Positions 14,351-22,078 of a DNA stretch of 24,571 nucleotides are shown here, one piece after another (the first letter of the stretch is position 1; each line of letters begins with the position of its first letter). The notes below the pieces were generated by a model. That model worked only from the letters and a program-made list of their open reading frames with translations. It was not told where the DNA came from and searched no databases. The stretch is from an uncultured Collinsella sp. (GTDB lineage: Bacteria; Actinomycetota; Coriobacteriia; Coriobacteriales; Coriobacteriaceae): assembly GCA_958429225.1 (NCBI GenBank), contig CAUAJB010000028.1:1-24571 (forward strand), given 5' to 3'. The translations under genes were made by a program, and so were the position numbers.

Positions 14351-14384
14351 AAGGAGCCGCTTCCGTGGGGACGGCTCCTTTTTC
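14351..14384 (+). terminator. Intrinsic terminator after glmU
   Basis: AGGAGCCG (14352-14359) pairs with CGGCTCCT (14372-14379), followed by TTTTC. It lies 17 bases after the glmU stop. The loop contains GGGGAC. It suggests glmU and prs are at least partly separate transcripts. Confidence 0.85.
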
Positions 14385-14474
14385 TATGCTGACCTGCGCG
14401 GCCGGATGAGTGGTCGGTTCGTGTCCGTTGACGGTAAAGACGTTATCAAGACTCGATAAACCCCGTCGCGCGGT

Positions 14475-14480
14475 TACAAT
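14475..14480 (+). promoter_or_regulatory. Possible -10 element of prs
   Basis: TACAAT lies 47 bases before the prs start, after the glmU terminator. No good -35 box stands 17 bases upstream. A TTGACG at 14428-14433 is too far for this -10, so the promoter is only suggested. Confidence 0.3.
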
Positions 14481-14526
14481 GCAAAAAGGCATCTATATGG
14501 CATTCGATATATAAAGGAGAAGGGTA

Positions 14527-15513
14527 ATGCCGATTAATGATCCCGAGAAGTCGGAGAATATGCGCAAGTCCATCCGCGTGTATTCCGGTTCCTCCAACCG
14601 TCCCCTCGCTCAGAAGATCGCTGAGTACCTTGGGGTCGAGCTTTCGGGCCTTACGCTAAAGCAGTTCGCCAATGGTGAGATTTACGCCCGCTACGACGAG
14701 ACCGTCCGCGGCGCCGACGTCTTCCTGATTCAGTCCGTGGCCGGCGGCAACGTCAACGACATGCTCATGGAGCTGCTCATCGCCACCGACGCTGCCAAGC
14801 GCGCATCCGCCCGCTCCATCACCGCCGTCATCACCCACTACGGCTATGCCCGCCAGGACCGCAAGGCCGGCCCGCGCGAGCCCATCACCGCCCGCCTCGT
14901 CGCCAACCTGCTCGAGCGCGCCGGCGTCAACCGCATCATCACCCTCGACCTGCACCAGGGCCAGATCCAGGGCTTCTTCGATATCCCGGTTAACCACCTG
15001 TCCGCGCTGCCGCTGTTTGGCCAGTACTACAACGACATGCACTTCGACACCGACAACTTGGTTGTCGTCTCCCCCGACGTGGGTCGTGCCAAGGCCGCCA
15101 AGAAGCTCTCTGACATGCTCGGCTGCAGCCTCGCCATCGCCCACAAGGGCCGTCCGCGCCACAACGCCGCCGAGGTCATGGGCATCATCGGTGACATCAA
15201 GGGCAAGACCTGCGTCATCAATGACGACATGATCGACACCGCTGGCACCCTGTGCGCCAACGTCAAGGAGCTCAAGGCCATGGGCGCTGGCGACATCTAC
15301 GTCTGCGCCACCCACGGCATCTTCTCTGGCCCTGCCATCGAGCGTCTGAACGACGCCCCCATCGTCGAGTGCCTCGTCACTGACGCCATTCCCGTCGAGG
15401 TCGGCGGCAAGATCAAGACCATCTCGGTCGCCGAGGAGTTCGCTCAGGCCATCTCCGCCGTTTACCACGAGGAGCCTGTCTCCACGCTCGTCGGCGGCGA
15501 CTTCGCGCTGTAG
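14527..15513 (+). CDS. prs: Ribose-phosphate pyrophosphokinase (PRPP synthase, class I)
   Basis: Prs transfers pyrophosphate from ATP to ribose-5-phosphate, giving PRPP for nucleotide, histidine and tryptophan synthesis. The 328-residue product has the class I features: YSGSSNRPLAQKIAEYLG near the N-terminus, HYGYARQDRK (104-113) in the ATP site, DLHQGQIQGFF (141-151), and the PRPP-binding loop DDMIDTAGT (233-241). Start ATG 14527 follows AAAGGAG. An inner ATG at codon 12 (MRKSIRVYSG) would give a more compact form, but the first has the ribosome site. It is followed by a 28-bp perfect inverted repeat and then pth. Confidence 0.96.
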   Translation: MPINDPEKSENMRKSIRVYSGSSNRPLAQKIAEYLGVELSGLTLKQFANGEIYARYDETVRGADVFLIQSVAGGNVNDMLMELLIATDAAKRASARSITAVITHYGYARQDRKAGPREPITARLVANLLERAGVNRIITLDLHQGQIQGFFDIPVNHLSALPLFGQYYNDMHFDTDNLVVVSPDVGRAKAAKKLSDMLGCSLAIAHKGRPRHNAAEVMGIIGDIKGKTCVINDDMIDTAGTLCANVKELKAMGAGDIYVCATHGIFSGPAIERLNDAPIVECLVTDAIPVEVGGKIKTISVAEEFAQAISAVYHEEPVSTLVGGDFAL

Positions 15514-15541
15514 TCGCATCGTCCTTGCAACCCGGCGCATC

Positions 15542-15619
15542 GCCGTCGGAACAGAAGAAACCCCCGCGCTCCCCCTTGTTTCGCAAAGGTCGCGCGGGGG
15601 TTTCTTCTGTTCCGACGGC
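15542..15619. terminator. 28-bp perfect inverted repeat downstream of prs
   Basis: Bases 15542-15569 and 15592-15619 are exact reverse complements over 28 bases, around a 22-base loop. The core contains AGAAGAAACCCCCGCGC and its complement, so the inner part (CCCCCGCGC/GCGCGGGGG plus TTTCTTCT) resembles an intrinsic terminator. The whole is unusually long for one. It ends prs transcription in all likelihood and could also form a cruciform. Confidence 0.8.
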
Positions 15620-15738
15620 TCGCTCTGCCGCGGCCGCGCTTTTGTCTGGTGGGATTTCGCTGAAACGAAGTCTCGCCTTCGGCGGGCGTGGTAGCCTTTG
15701 TCGTTGATTAAACTTTTATGTGTAACGAAGGGACAAAT

Positions 15739-16368
15739 ATGGCAGCTGCACAGCCGCTTAAGATTCGCATGGTTGCCGGACTTGGCAACCCTGGCGATGA
15801 ATATGCCGAGACCCGCCACAACGCCGGCTTTAAGGCGATCGACGAGCTGGCCCGTCAGGCCGGCGTCACGTACTGGAAAAACCAAGCCGGCGCCGAGGTC
15901 GCGCTCATCAACATCAACGATCCCGAGGAAGAGGGCGGTAAGCGCCAGATTGTGCTGGTCAAGCCGCAGTCGTACATGAACACCTCGGGCGGGCCCATCT
16001 CCAAGCTCTGCCGCGAGTACAAGATCAAGACCGAGGAGCTGCTCGTCATCCACGACGAGCTCGACATTCCCGCCGGTGACGTACGCGTCAAGGTGGGCGG
16101 AGGCCATGCCGGTCACAACGGCCTGCGCTCCATCATCGACAAGATGGGCAGCCGCGACTTCAGCCGCATCCGCACCGGCATCGGCAACCCTCCCGGCAAG
16201 ATGACCGTCGCCGACTACGTTCTTAAGCAGCTGCGCGCCCGCGAGGCCGAGGATTTCCAGGACACCTGCGCCCGCGCCGCAGATGCCGCCGGTCTGGCCA
16301 TCGTCCACGGCGTAATCTACGCCCGCGATCACGTAAACGGCGCCGCTTCCGCCAACGGCAAGCACTAG
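15739..16368 (+). CDS. pth: Peptidyl-tRNA hydrolase
   Basis: Pth releases tRNA from peptidyl-tRNAs that drop off the ribosome. The 209-residue product has VAGLGNPGDEYAETRHNAG (12-30) with catalytic His27, SYMNTSG (78-84) with Asn81, HDELDIPAGDVRVKVGGGHAGHNGLRS (105-131) with Asp106 and Asn127, and SRDFSRIRTGIGNP (138-151). Start ATG 15739 follows GAAGGGAC by a few bases; a start at 15718 has no ribosome site. It lies 225 bases after prs, beyond the long inverted repeat. In many Gram-positive genomes rplY sits between prs and pth; here it does not. Confidence 0.96.
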   Translation: MAAAQPLKIRMVAGLGNPGDEYAETRHNAGFKAIDELARQAGVTYWKNQAGAEVALININDPEEEGGKRQIVLVKPQSYMNTSGGPISKLCREYKIKTEELLVIHDELDIPAGDVRVKVGGGHAGHNGLRSIIDKMGSRDFSRIRTGIGNPPGKMTVADYVLKQLRAREAEDFQDTCARAADAAGLAIVHGVIYARDHVNGAASANGKH

Positions 16369-16625
16369 AACCTACTATTTAGGGACAGGTTTATTTTGGC
16401 AGGTTCTGTATACGGAAACACCGCAGCGGCCGCACCGCAATAAACCCTGTGCCGCCATACATATGCAGCGCTCCAATGGGGGCCGGTCTCACCGATGTGC
16501 GAGGCCGGCCCCATTTGCCGTTTTACCTGATAAAACCGACCAAAATAAACCTCTCCCCCTTTGGAAGGCCAAAGTGGATAAACCCTGCTCCCAACCGCCG
16601 AAGACACACGTAAGTGACATGTCCA
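16369..16625. repeat. Intergenic palindromes after pth (GGGACAG family)
   Basis: The 374-base gap between pth and nfnA has no credible gene. Its first part holds two nested palindromes. The outer pairs AGGTTTATTTTGG (16387-16399, preceded by AGGGAC) with CCAAAATAAACCT (16540-16552, followed by CTCCCCCT). The inner pairs AATGGGGGCCGGTCTC (16475-16490) imperfectly with GAGGCCGGCCCCATT (16501-16515) and may end pth transcription. Confidence 0.6.
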
Positions 16626-16631
16626 TGAGGG

Positions 16632-16637
16632 TATAAT
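16632..16637 (+). promoter_or_regulatory. Consensus -10 element of nfnA-nfnB
   Basis: TATAAT matches the sigma-70-type -10 consensus exactly. No clear -35 box is at the usual spacing. Initiation about seven bases downstream (near 16644) would start right at the leader hairpin, leaving a leader of about 100 bases. Confidence 0.5.
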
Positions 16638-16642
16638 TTACA

Positions 16643-16679
16643 CCGTATGTCTGCACAACGCCTGTGCGCGTACGGTTTT
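16643..16679 (+). promoter_or_regulatory. Terminator-like hairpin at the start of the nfnAB leader
   Basis: CCGTA (16643-16647) pairs with TACGG (16671-16675), and GCACA (16653-16657) with TGTGC (16663-16667). The stem is followed at once by TTTTATT. It is placed at the predicted transcript start. A second dyad, GGGC-ACCGT with ACGGT-GCCC (about 16684-16725), follows before the ribosome site. The arrangement resembles an attenuator, although no known riboswitch class is recognised. Confidence 0.4.
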
Positions 16680-16742
16680 ATTCGGGCTACCGTCCATTTC
16701 CGTGGAGGCACGGTTCGGCGGCCCTAACAAGAGAGGGGTTCT

Positions 16743-17582
16743 ATGTATAAGATCCTGGAGAAGACGCAGTTCTCGGAGAAGGTGTTCAAGTTCCGCATCG
16801 AGGCGCCTGCAATCGCCAAGCATGCGCACGCTGGACAGTTCCTCATGGTTCGCGCCAACGAGACGGGCGAGCGTGTCCCGTTTACCCTGGCCGGCTGGAA
16901 CGGTGACGAGGGCTGGGTCGAGTTCATCTTCATGGTGATCGGCAAGACCACCGAAATGCTTTCCACCTACGAGGCCGGCGAGTCGCTGCGCGACGTCGTG
17001 GGCCCGCTGGGCGTTCCCACCGAGATGGCCGAGGGCCCCTGCGCCGTCATTGGCGGCGGCGTTGGCCTGGCAATTGCCTTCCCGGTCGCCAAGCACCTGG
17101 TCGAGACCGGCCACGAGGTGCACGCCATCATGGGCGCCCGCACCAAGGACCTCCTGCTCATGGAGGACCAGTTCCGCGAGCTCCTCGACGAGGACCACAT
17201 CCACATCACTACCGACGACGGTTCCTACGGCGAGCAGGGCGTTGTAACCGCTCCGCTGGAGCGCCTGCTGCAGGACAAGGCCGTGAGCCAGGTCTTCTGC
17301 GTCGGCCCCGTTCCGATGATGAAGTTCTCGACCCTCACCGCCCAGAAGTACGACACCCCCATCACCGCGTCGCTCAACCCCATCATGGTTGACGGCACCG
17401 GTATGTGCGGCTGCTGCCGCGTCGAGGTGGGCGGCGTGACCAAGTTCGCTTGCGTCGACGGCCCCGACTTCGATGCCACCCTGGTCGACTGGGATGACCT
17501 TCGTGCCCGCCAGGCCGCTTACCGTTCCGAAGAGGGCGAGTCCCTCAAGGCCTATGAGGAAAAGAGCTGCGCATGCCACTAG
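16743..17582 (+). CDS. nfnA: NfnA: NADH-dependent ferredoxin:NADP+ oxidoreductase, small (FAD/2Fe-2S) subunit
   Basis: With NfnB this subunit forms the cytoplasmic electron-bifurcating complex that couples reduced ferredoxin and NADH to NADP+ reduction, or the reverse. The 279-residue product has an FAD-binding stretch with RVPFTLAGW (44-52), an NAD-binding fold with GGGVGLAIAFPVAKHL (104-119), GARTKDLLLMEDQF (131-144), and a C-terminal [2Fe-2S] motif DGTGMCGCCR (217-226) with Cys237. The Asp plus three Cys pattern is that known for NfnA. The same fold is used by dihydroorotate dehydrogenase electron-transfer subunits; the adjacent NfnB supports the Nfn reading. Start ATG 16743 follows AGAGAGGGG. 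The stop overlaps the start of nfnB by 10 bases. Confidence 0.9.
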   Translation: MYKILEKTQFSEKVFKFRIEAPAIAKHAHAGQFLMVRANETGERVPFTLAGWNGDEGWVEFIFMVIGKTTEMLSTYEAGESLRDVVGPLGVPTEMAEGPCAVIGGGVGLAIAFPVAKHLVETGHEVHAIMGARTKDLLLMEDQFRELLDEDHIHITTDDGSYGEQGVVTAPLERLLQDKAVSQVFCVGPVPMMKFSTLTAQKYDTPITASLNPIMVDGTGMCGCCRVEVGGVTKFACVDGPDFDATLVDWDDLRARQAAYRSEEGESLKAYEEKSCACH

Positions 17583-18982
17583 TTAACGGTCGTTTCGTTG
17601 CCGATATGAAGTCGCCCCGTACCCCCGATAACGAGGAGCCGGCTGCCGAGCGCGCCTGCGACTTCCGCCCCGTCGACAAGGGCTTCACCGAGGAGATGGC
17701 GCTGGCCGAGGCCGAGCGCTGCCTCAACTGCAAGAAGCCGTTCTGTGTTGAGGGCTGCCCCGTCAACATCAACATCCCCCGCTTTATCGAGCAGATCCGC
17801 GAGAAGGACTTCGGCGGCGCTCTCGATACCATCCGCGAGGACTCCATGCTTCCCGCCATCTGCGGCCGTGTCTGCCCGCAGGAGAACCAGTGCGAGGGCA
17901 AGTGCATCCGTGGTAAGAAATCCGAGCCCGTGGCCATCGGCCAGCTCGAGCGCTTCCTGGGTGACCGCCCCGAGCTCGCCTCCACGCCCAAGATGGCCCC
18001 CAAGAACGGCAAGAAGGTCGCCGTCGTCGGCTCTGGCCCGTCCGGCATCACCTGCGCCGGCGAGCTCGCCCGCAACGGCTTTGACGTCACCGTCTTTGAG
18101 GCCTTCTTCACCGGCGGCGGCGTGCTGGTCTACGGCATCCCCGAGTTCCGTCTGCCCAAGGCAGTCGTCAAGCGCGAGATCGACGGCCTGGAGGGCATGG
18201 GCGTCAAGTTTGAGTACAACTCCGTCGTGGGCAACATGGCCACGGCCGAGGAGCTGTTCGAGCAGGGCTTCGACGCCATCTACGTGGCGACCGGCGCTGG
18301 CCTGCCCAAGTTCCTCAACGTCCCCGGCGAGAACCTGCCCAACGTCTTCTTCGCGAACGAGTACCTCACCCGCGTGAACCTGATGAAGGCCAACAAGTTC
18401 CCCGAGTACGACACCCCCACCAAGCACGGCAAGAACGTCGTCGTCTTTGGTGGCGGCAACGTGGCTATGGACGCCGTCCGTACCGCCAAGCGCCTGGGCG
18501 CCGAGCACGCCATCATCGCCTATCGTCGTACCGAGGACGAGATGCCCTGCCGTCGCGCCGAGCTGCACCATGCCAAGGCCGAGGGCGTCGAGGTTCTGCC
18601 GCTCGTCTCCCCGCTCGAGTTTGTCGCTGGCGAGGACGGCTCCGTGTGCGCCGTCAAGGTCCAGAAGATGGAGCTCGGCGAGCCCGACGAGTCCGGCCGT
18701 CGTCGCCCGGTGCCCATCGAGGGCGCCATCGAGGAGATTCCCTGCGACGTCGCAATCTCGGCTATCGGTACCAACGCCAACCCCTTCGCAAAGAAGATCG
18801 GCGGCAAGATGGAGCTCAACAAGTGGGGCTACATCATCGCCGACGAGGAGACCGGCCAGACCACCGATCCCCGCATCTGGGCCGGCGGCGACATCGTCAC
18901 CGGTGCCGCTACGGTCATTCTGGCGATGGGCGCCGGCAAGAAGGCCGCCGCTTCCATCACCAAGAGCCTGCTGGGCGAGTAA
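17573..18982 (+). CDS. nfnB: NfnB: NADPH-dependent glutamate-synthase-like / bifurcating flavoprotein subunit
   Basis: This 469-residue protein carries the bifurcating FAD and two [4Fe-4S] clusters. The N-terminal cluster region has Cys 50, 53, 58, 62 (CLNCKKPFCVEGCP) and Cys 97, 101, 107, 111 (CGRVCPQENQCEGKC). Next come a first nucleotide-binding GSGPSGITCAGEL (153-165), GGGVLVYGIPEFRLPK, then a second GGGNVAMDAVRTAKRLG (293-309), and a C-terminal WAGGDIVTGAATVILAMGAGKKAA FAD motif. It is often annotated GltA (small subunit of glutamate synthase), but no gltB is adjacent and nfnA overlaps it, so the Nfn function is preferred. The start codon lies within the last codons of nfnA. It ends before a strong terminator. 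Confidence 0.92.
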   Translation: MPLVNGRFVADMKSPRTPDNEEPAAERACDFRPVDKGFTEEMALAEAERCLNCKKPFCVEGCPVNINIPRFIEQIREKDFGGALDTIREDSMLPAICGRVCPQENQCEGKCIRGKKSEPVAIGQLERFLGDRPELASTPKMAPKNGKKVAVVGSGPSGITCAGELARNGFDVTVFEAFFTGGGVLVYGIPEFRLPKAVVKREIDGLEGMGVKFEYNSVVGNMATAEELFEQGFDAIYVATGAGLPKFLNVPGENLPNVFFANEYLTRVNLMKANKFPEYDTPTKHGKNVVVFGGGNVAMDAVRTAKRLGAEHAIIAYRRTEDEMPCRRAELHHAKAEGVEVLPLVSPLEFVAGEDGSVCAVKVQKMELGEPDESGRRRPVPIEGAIEEIPCDVAISAIGTNANPFAKKIGGKMELNKWGYIIADEETGQTTDPRIWAGGDIVTGAATVILAMGAGKKAAASITKSLLGE

Positions 18983-19010
18983 TCACCCTCAACGCTAGCC
19001 ATCAAACGGC

Positions 19011-19050
19011 AAAGTCCCCGTCGAGCACACGCCCGGCGGGGACTTTTTCT
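19011..19050. terminator. Terminator of nfnAB
   Basis: AAAGTCCCCG (19011-19020) pairs with CGGGGACTTT (19037-19046), followed by TTC. It lies 28 bases after the nfnB stop. Read in reverse it can also serve the convergent kinase-like gene. Confidence 0.85.
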
Positions 19051-19064
19051 ATGCCGATCGCCCG

Positions 19065-19099
19065 ACCACCACGATGGGGACAGGCACCTTTGTGGTGGT
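19065..19099. repeat. Palindrome with GGGGACAG loop
   Basis: ACCACCAC (19065-19072) pairs with GTGGTGGT (19092-19099). The loop contains GGGGACAGGCACCTTT, and TTTTGG follows. It stands between the nfnAB terminator and the kinase-like stop codon, and belongs to the same palindrome family as those at 9339, 16382, 19749 and 22932. Confidence 0.65.
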
Positions 19100-19108
19100 T
19101 TTGGTCAG

Positions 19109-19732
19109 CTAGCCTTCGAGCTGTGCCACCTTGTAGCGGTAGGCAGCGGCGATAACGTCTTTACAACCCTCGCGGCCCAGCTTGGCGCGGTTGACGACGA
19201 TGTCCTTGCCGCTCGTCATCTTCCACTTACCGGCACTGTAGCGCTTATAGAACGCCTCGCGCGCCTTCTGCTGCTGTTTAACCAACTTGGCGCCCTTCTT
19301 TTTGTTGAGGCCGCGCTTTTTGCGCACGATCTCGACGCGGTCCTCAAAGGGAGCGGTCACCAACACGGCAATGTGGTTGGGGTTGTTACGCAACAGGTAA
19401 TCGGACAGACGACCTTCGATAATGCAGCTCTCGGTCTCGCCCAGATCCAAAATCACCTGGCTCATCTTTTGGAACAACTTATCCGAGTACGAACGCGCAT
19501 CGTAGCGGTCGGGCAGAAACGCCATGTTCTCCACGGCCAGACGCTCATCATAGGCGGCCATCTTATCGAGCGACTCGCCCGCGCGCAGCGACGCACGTAC
19601 CAGCAGCTCGTTATCGTACAGCGGAATCCCCAACTCGTCGGCAAGCATGCGGCCAATCTCGTGGCCCTCGGCGCCAAAGTCGCGCGCGATGGTAATGACC
19701 ACAGGATTCTTCTTATTCTCCAGATCGCTCAT
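19109..19732 (-). CDS. Cytidylate-kinase-like protein (AAK_33-type)
   Basis: The 207-residue product begins with SDLENKKNPVVITIARDFGAEGHEIGRMLADELGIPLYDNELL, which resembles the P-loop region of cytidylate kinases. The Walker A Gly-Lys-Ser/Thr is not present. Such 'cytidylate kinase-like family' proteins (PF13189-type) are common in Gram-positive gut bacteria and their substrate is not known. A middle part reads SCIIEGRLSDYLLRNNPNHIAVLVTAPFEDRVEIV (NMP-kinase-like), followed by a Lys-rich RKKRGLNKKKGAKLVKQQQKAREAFYKRY stretch and a C-terminal VVNRAKLG. Start 19732 is chosen because AAAGGA lies just upstream; the frame runs to 19777 through a palindrome. It follows the amino-acid transporter operon and may be transcribed by readthrough. 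Confidence 0.8.
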   Translation of the reverse strand: MSDLENKKNPVVITIARDFGAEGHEIGRMLADELGIPLYDNELLVRASLRAGESLDKMAAYDERLAVENMAFLPDRYDARSYSDKLFQKMSQVILDLGETESCIIEGRLSDYLLRNNPNHIAVLVTAPFEDRVEIVRKKRGLNKKKGAKLVKQQQKAREAFYKRYSAGKWKMTSGKDIVVNRAKLGREGCKDVIAAAYRYKVAQLEG

Positions 19733-19748
19733 CGCGATTCCTTTCTCT

Positions 19749-19779
19749 ATGTGACAAAGGGGCTGTCCCTTTGCCACAT
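19749..19779. repeat. 13-bp palindrome, GGGAC-type
   Basis: ATGTGACAAAGGG (19749-19761) pairs with CCCTTTGCCACAT (19767-19779), with one mismatch and a five-base loop. The minus strand reads GGGACAGCCCCTTTGTC. It lies between the permease stop (19781) and the start of the kinase-like gene (19732) and has no T-run. Confidence 0.65.
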
Positions 19780-19780
19780 T

Positions 19781-20419
19781 CTACGCTGCCACCATTCGCC
19801 TCTGATATGCGCGGACCAGCAGCGAGATACCAAAGTTGAGTACAAAGTACATCGCAAACACCAGGCCGTAGAGCATAAGCACCTGCGACAGGTCGATCGC
19901 GTGGGCCATCACGACGTTTGCCGTGTACATGAGCTCGGCCACGTTAATGCCCGAAAGATACGAGCTGTCCTTGATGACGGTCGTGCACTGGCTAAACAGC
20001 GCCGGAATGATCGTCTTAAACGTCTGCGGCAGAATGATGTAGCGCATGGTGGCAAAGAAGCCAAAGCCCTGGCTCTGCGCTGCCTCAAACTGGCCGCGCG
20101 GAATCGAGTTGAGGCCGCCGCGCACAATCTCAGCCATAACAGCGCTGGTAAACAGCGTAAAGGCGATGGTCGAAATCACAATGTCCAAACCCTGCACCGT
20201 AAAGTAGATAAAAAGGATCCACAGCAGGTTCGGCGTGCAACGGAACAGCTCGATATAGGCACTCACCAAAATACGGAACGGGCGGGGCGCATAGCTTTTA
20301 ACAAGCGCCAGCACCGTGCCAAAGATGAGCGAGAAAAAGATCGACAGCGCCGAGATCTCGATCGTCTTAACAAAGCCGCCCCAAATGTAGAGCAGGTTGG
20401 ACGCGTTGAAGATTTCCAT
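19781..20419 (-). CDS. Amino-acid ABC transporter permease (HisM/GlnP-type), second subunit
   Basis: One of two membrane subunits of a polar amino-acid importer. The 212-residue product has about five membrane segments and the permease coupling region (EIVRGGLNSIPRGQFEAAQSQGFGFFATMRYIILPQTFKTIIPAL), which contacts the ATPase. The start at 20419 lies three bases after the stop of the first permease, so the two are translated together. It is the last gene of the ATPase, binding protein, permease, permease operon. Substrate is probably glutamine, glutamate, aspartate or another polar amino acid. Confidence 0.93.
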   Translation of the reverse strand: MEIFNASNLLYIWGGFVKTIEISALSIFFSLIFGTVLALVKSYAPRPFRILVSAYIELFRCTPNLLWILFIYFTVQGLDIVISTIAFTLFTSAVMAEIVRGGLNSIPRGQFEAAQSQGFGFFATMRYIILPQTFKTIIPALFSQCTTVIKDSSYLSGINVAELMYTANVVMAHAIDLSQVLMLYGLVFAMYFVLNFGISLLVRAYQRRMVAA

Positions 20420-20422
20420 GCG

Positions 20423-21169
20423 CTAGGCCTCCTCTACGTTGTCGAGCCCCAGCTCGGCCAGGCTCACGCCGCGCGGGCGCTCCTTGGAGCGGCGCTCGAG
20501 CCACTGCACCAGCATGGCGAGCGGAAAGCAGATGATGAAGTACATAAGGCAGCAGACGATGTATCCCTGCAGGTAACCGTACAGACTCACAAAGTTGTCG
20601 GAACGGTACATAAGGTCGCCGCCGGCCACAAGTGCCAGCACCGACGTGTTCTTGACCAGGTTGAGCGCCTGGTTACACAGCGGCGGCAGAATGATCTTGA
20701 ACGTCTGGGGCAGCACGATGTACCAGTATGCCTGCGCACGGGTGAAGCCCTGGCTCTGGGCCGCCTCCATCTGACCGCGCGGAACCGCCTCGATACCAGT
20801 GCGGATGACCTCCGAGATGTAGGCCGCGTGATACAGACCCACACCCAAGAAGCCCAGCACGAACGGCGCGATGCGCACCGGCTGGTCGGCACCGGTTATG
20901 GCCTGCAAAAACTGCGGACCGGCCATGTACATAAAGAGCACCTGCACGGGCAACGGGGTGTTCTGGTAAAACTCCACGTACACGCGGCTTATGGCGCGCA
21001 GCACGCGCGAGCGAGTGGTAGAGAACACGCCCAGCAGCGTGCCCAGCACCAGCGACAACAGCAGGCCGGCAACGACCACCTGCAGTGTCACGCCAAAGCC
21101 CTCCCAGAAGGGCCCCATGTTTTGAAATGTCGTCGACCAACGGTCGGCGTCAAATAATCCTTCGAGCAT
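20423..21169 (-). CDS. Amino-acid ABC transporter permease (HisQ/GlnP-type), first subunit
   Basis: The 248-residue product spans the membrane several times and has the conserved RTGIEAVPRGQMEAAQSQGFTRAQAYWYIVLPQTFKIILPPL coupling loop. EFYQNTPLPVQVLFMY is also typical of the family. Start 21169 follows GGAAGGAATCAA; the frame is open to 21202 but without a ribosome site. The C-terminal tail (residues about 220-248, ERRSKERPRGVSLAELGLDNVEEA) is charged and cytoplasmic. Together with the second permease it forms the heteromeric channel served by the ATPase at 22079-22810. Confidence 0.93.
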   Translation of the reverse strand: MLEGLFDADRWSTTFQNMGPFWEGFGVTLQVVVAGLLLSLVLGTLLGVFSTTRSRVLRAISRVYVEFYQNTPLPVQVLFMYMAGPQFLQAITGADQPVRIAPFVLGFLGVGLYHAAYISEVIRTGIEAVPRGQMEAAQSQGFTRAQAYWYIVLPQTFKIILPPLCNQALNLVKNTSVLALVAGGDLMYRSDNFVSLYGYLQGYIVCCLMYFIICFPLAMLVQWLERRSKERPRGVSLAELGLDNVEEA

Positions 21170-21194
21170 TTGATTCCTTCCTTGGACGATGCGC

Positions 21195-22070
21195 CTATAC
21201 AAGACCCCAGGTCTTGACCTCTTGGTCGAGCCAGCCGTCGGCTAGGCGGTTGCAAATCACCCGATCGACCACGGCCGAAAGGTCGCAGCCCTTCTTGGTC
21301 GCCACGCCGTAGCCCTGCTCGCCAAACTTGACCTCGGGCTGCAGCAGCTCAACGGTCTCGTTCATATAGCCGGCCAGCGTGGAGCGGTCCATGGCAAAGA
21401 CGTCGATATTGCCGGCGTCGAGCGAACTCTTGATGATGGGGTAGCCGCTAAAGGCCCTAAACTCGGGCTTGCAGCTAAAGCCGTTGTCCTTGATCATCTG
21501 CTCGATCAGGCCCTGCGTGGTGGCACCCTGGCTTACGCCAATGACCTTGCCGTCCAGGTCCTCAATCGAGGTAAAGCCCGAACGCTTCTTGACCATGAGT
21601 CCCACGTAGTCGGTGCGGTACGGCGTCGAGAAATCCCAGCTCTTCTTGCGCTCGTCGGTGATGGTGTAGGTCGCCGCGACCACGTCAAGTTGGCCGTTAT
21701 CGATCAGCGGGCCGCGCGTCTTGGGCGTTACGTCAGTAAACTCGACAAGCTCCTGGGCGCGGGCCTCCTTGTAGCTCACGCCAAAGACGGCAGCAGCGAT
21801 CTGGTAGCACAAATCGACTTCCATGCCCTCAAAGCGGCCCTTGGCGGTGTCGTAATAGCCGTAGCCGGGAACGTCCTTCTTAACGCCGGCATTCAGATGG
21901 CCACGCGATTTGATGGCCGCAAGCTTGGACCCCTTGTCGGAGCCCTCGCCGCTGGTGGAGTTGCCGCAACCGGTAAGCGCGGTCGCCGTCAGCGCAAGCA
22001 TGCTGGCGCCAGCCAGCTGCAAAAAGTGACGGCGCGACACGGCCTCCCTCGTCATATCCGTCATGTCCAT
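21195..22070 (-). CDS. Amino-acid ABC transporter substrate-binding lipoprotein
   Basis: This protein captures a polar amino acid outside the membrane and delivers it to the permeases. The 291-residue precursor starts with a basic SRRHFLQL twin-arginine-type motif (residues 12-19), a hydrophobic stretch and the lipobox LTGC (Cys35). It is predicted to be exported and lipid-anchored, possibly through the Tat route. The mature part has the bacterial extracellular solute-binding family 3 pattern: FEGMEVDLCYQIAAAVFG, IDNGQLDVVAATYTITDERKKSWDFSTPYRTDYVGLMVKK, DLDGKVIGVSQGATTQ and NIDVFAMDRSTLAGYM. Several start codons cluster at the N-terminus (GTG 22073, ATG 22070, ATG 22064); 22070 is used. The gene starts eight bases after the ATPase stop. 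Confidence 0.92.
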   Translation of the reverse strand: MDMTDMTREAVSRRHFLQLAGASMLALTATALTGCGNSTSGEGSDKGSKLAAIKSRGHLNAGVKKDVPGYGYYDTAKGRFEGMEVDLCYQIAAAVFGVSYKEARAQELVEFTDVTPKTRGPLIDNGQLDVVAATYTITDERKKSWDFSTPYRTDYVGLMVKKRSGFTSIEDLDGKVIGVSQGATTQGLIEQMIKDNGFSCKPEFRAFSGYPIIKSSLDAGNIDVFAMDRSTLAGYMNETVELLQPEVKFGEQGYGVATKKGCDLSAVVDRVICNRLADGWLDQEVKTWGLV

Positions 22071-22078
22071 CACCGCGC

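Noticed and set aside
14656..16365. A 569-residue minus-strand open frame opposite prs and pth
   Set aside because: It spans two well-supported plus-strand genes and the inverted repeat between them, and has no recognisable motif or ribosome site.
19373..21157. A 594-residue plus-strand open frame opposite the kinase-like and permease genes
   Set aside because: It crosses three minus-strand genes with clear family motifs; its His/Gln/Arg-rich composition is typical of a shadow frame.
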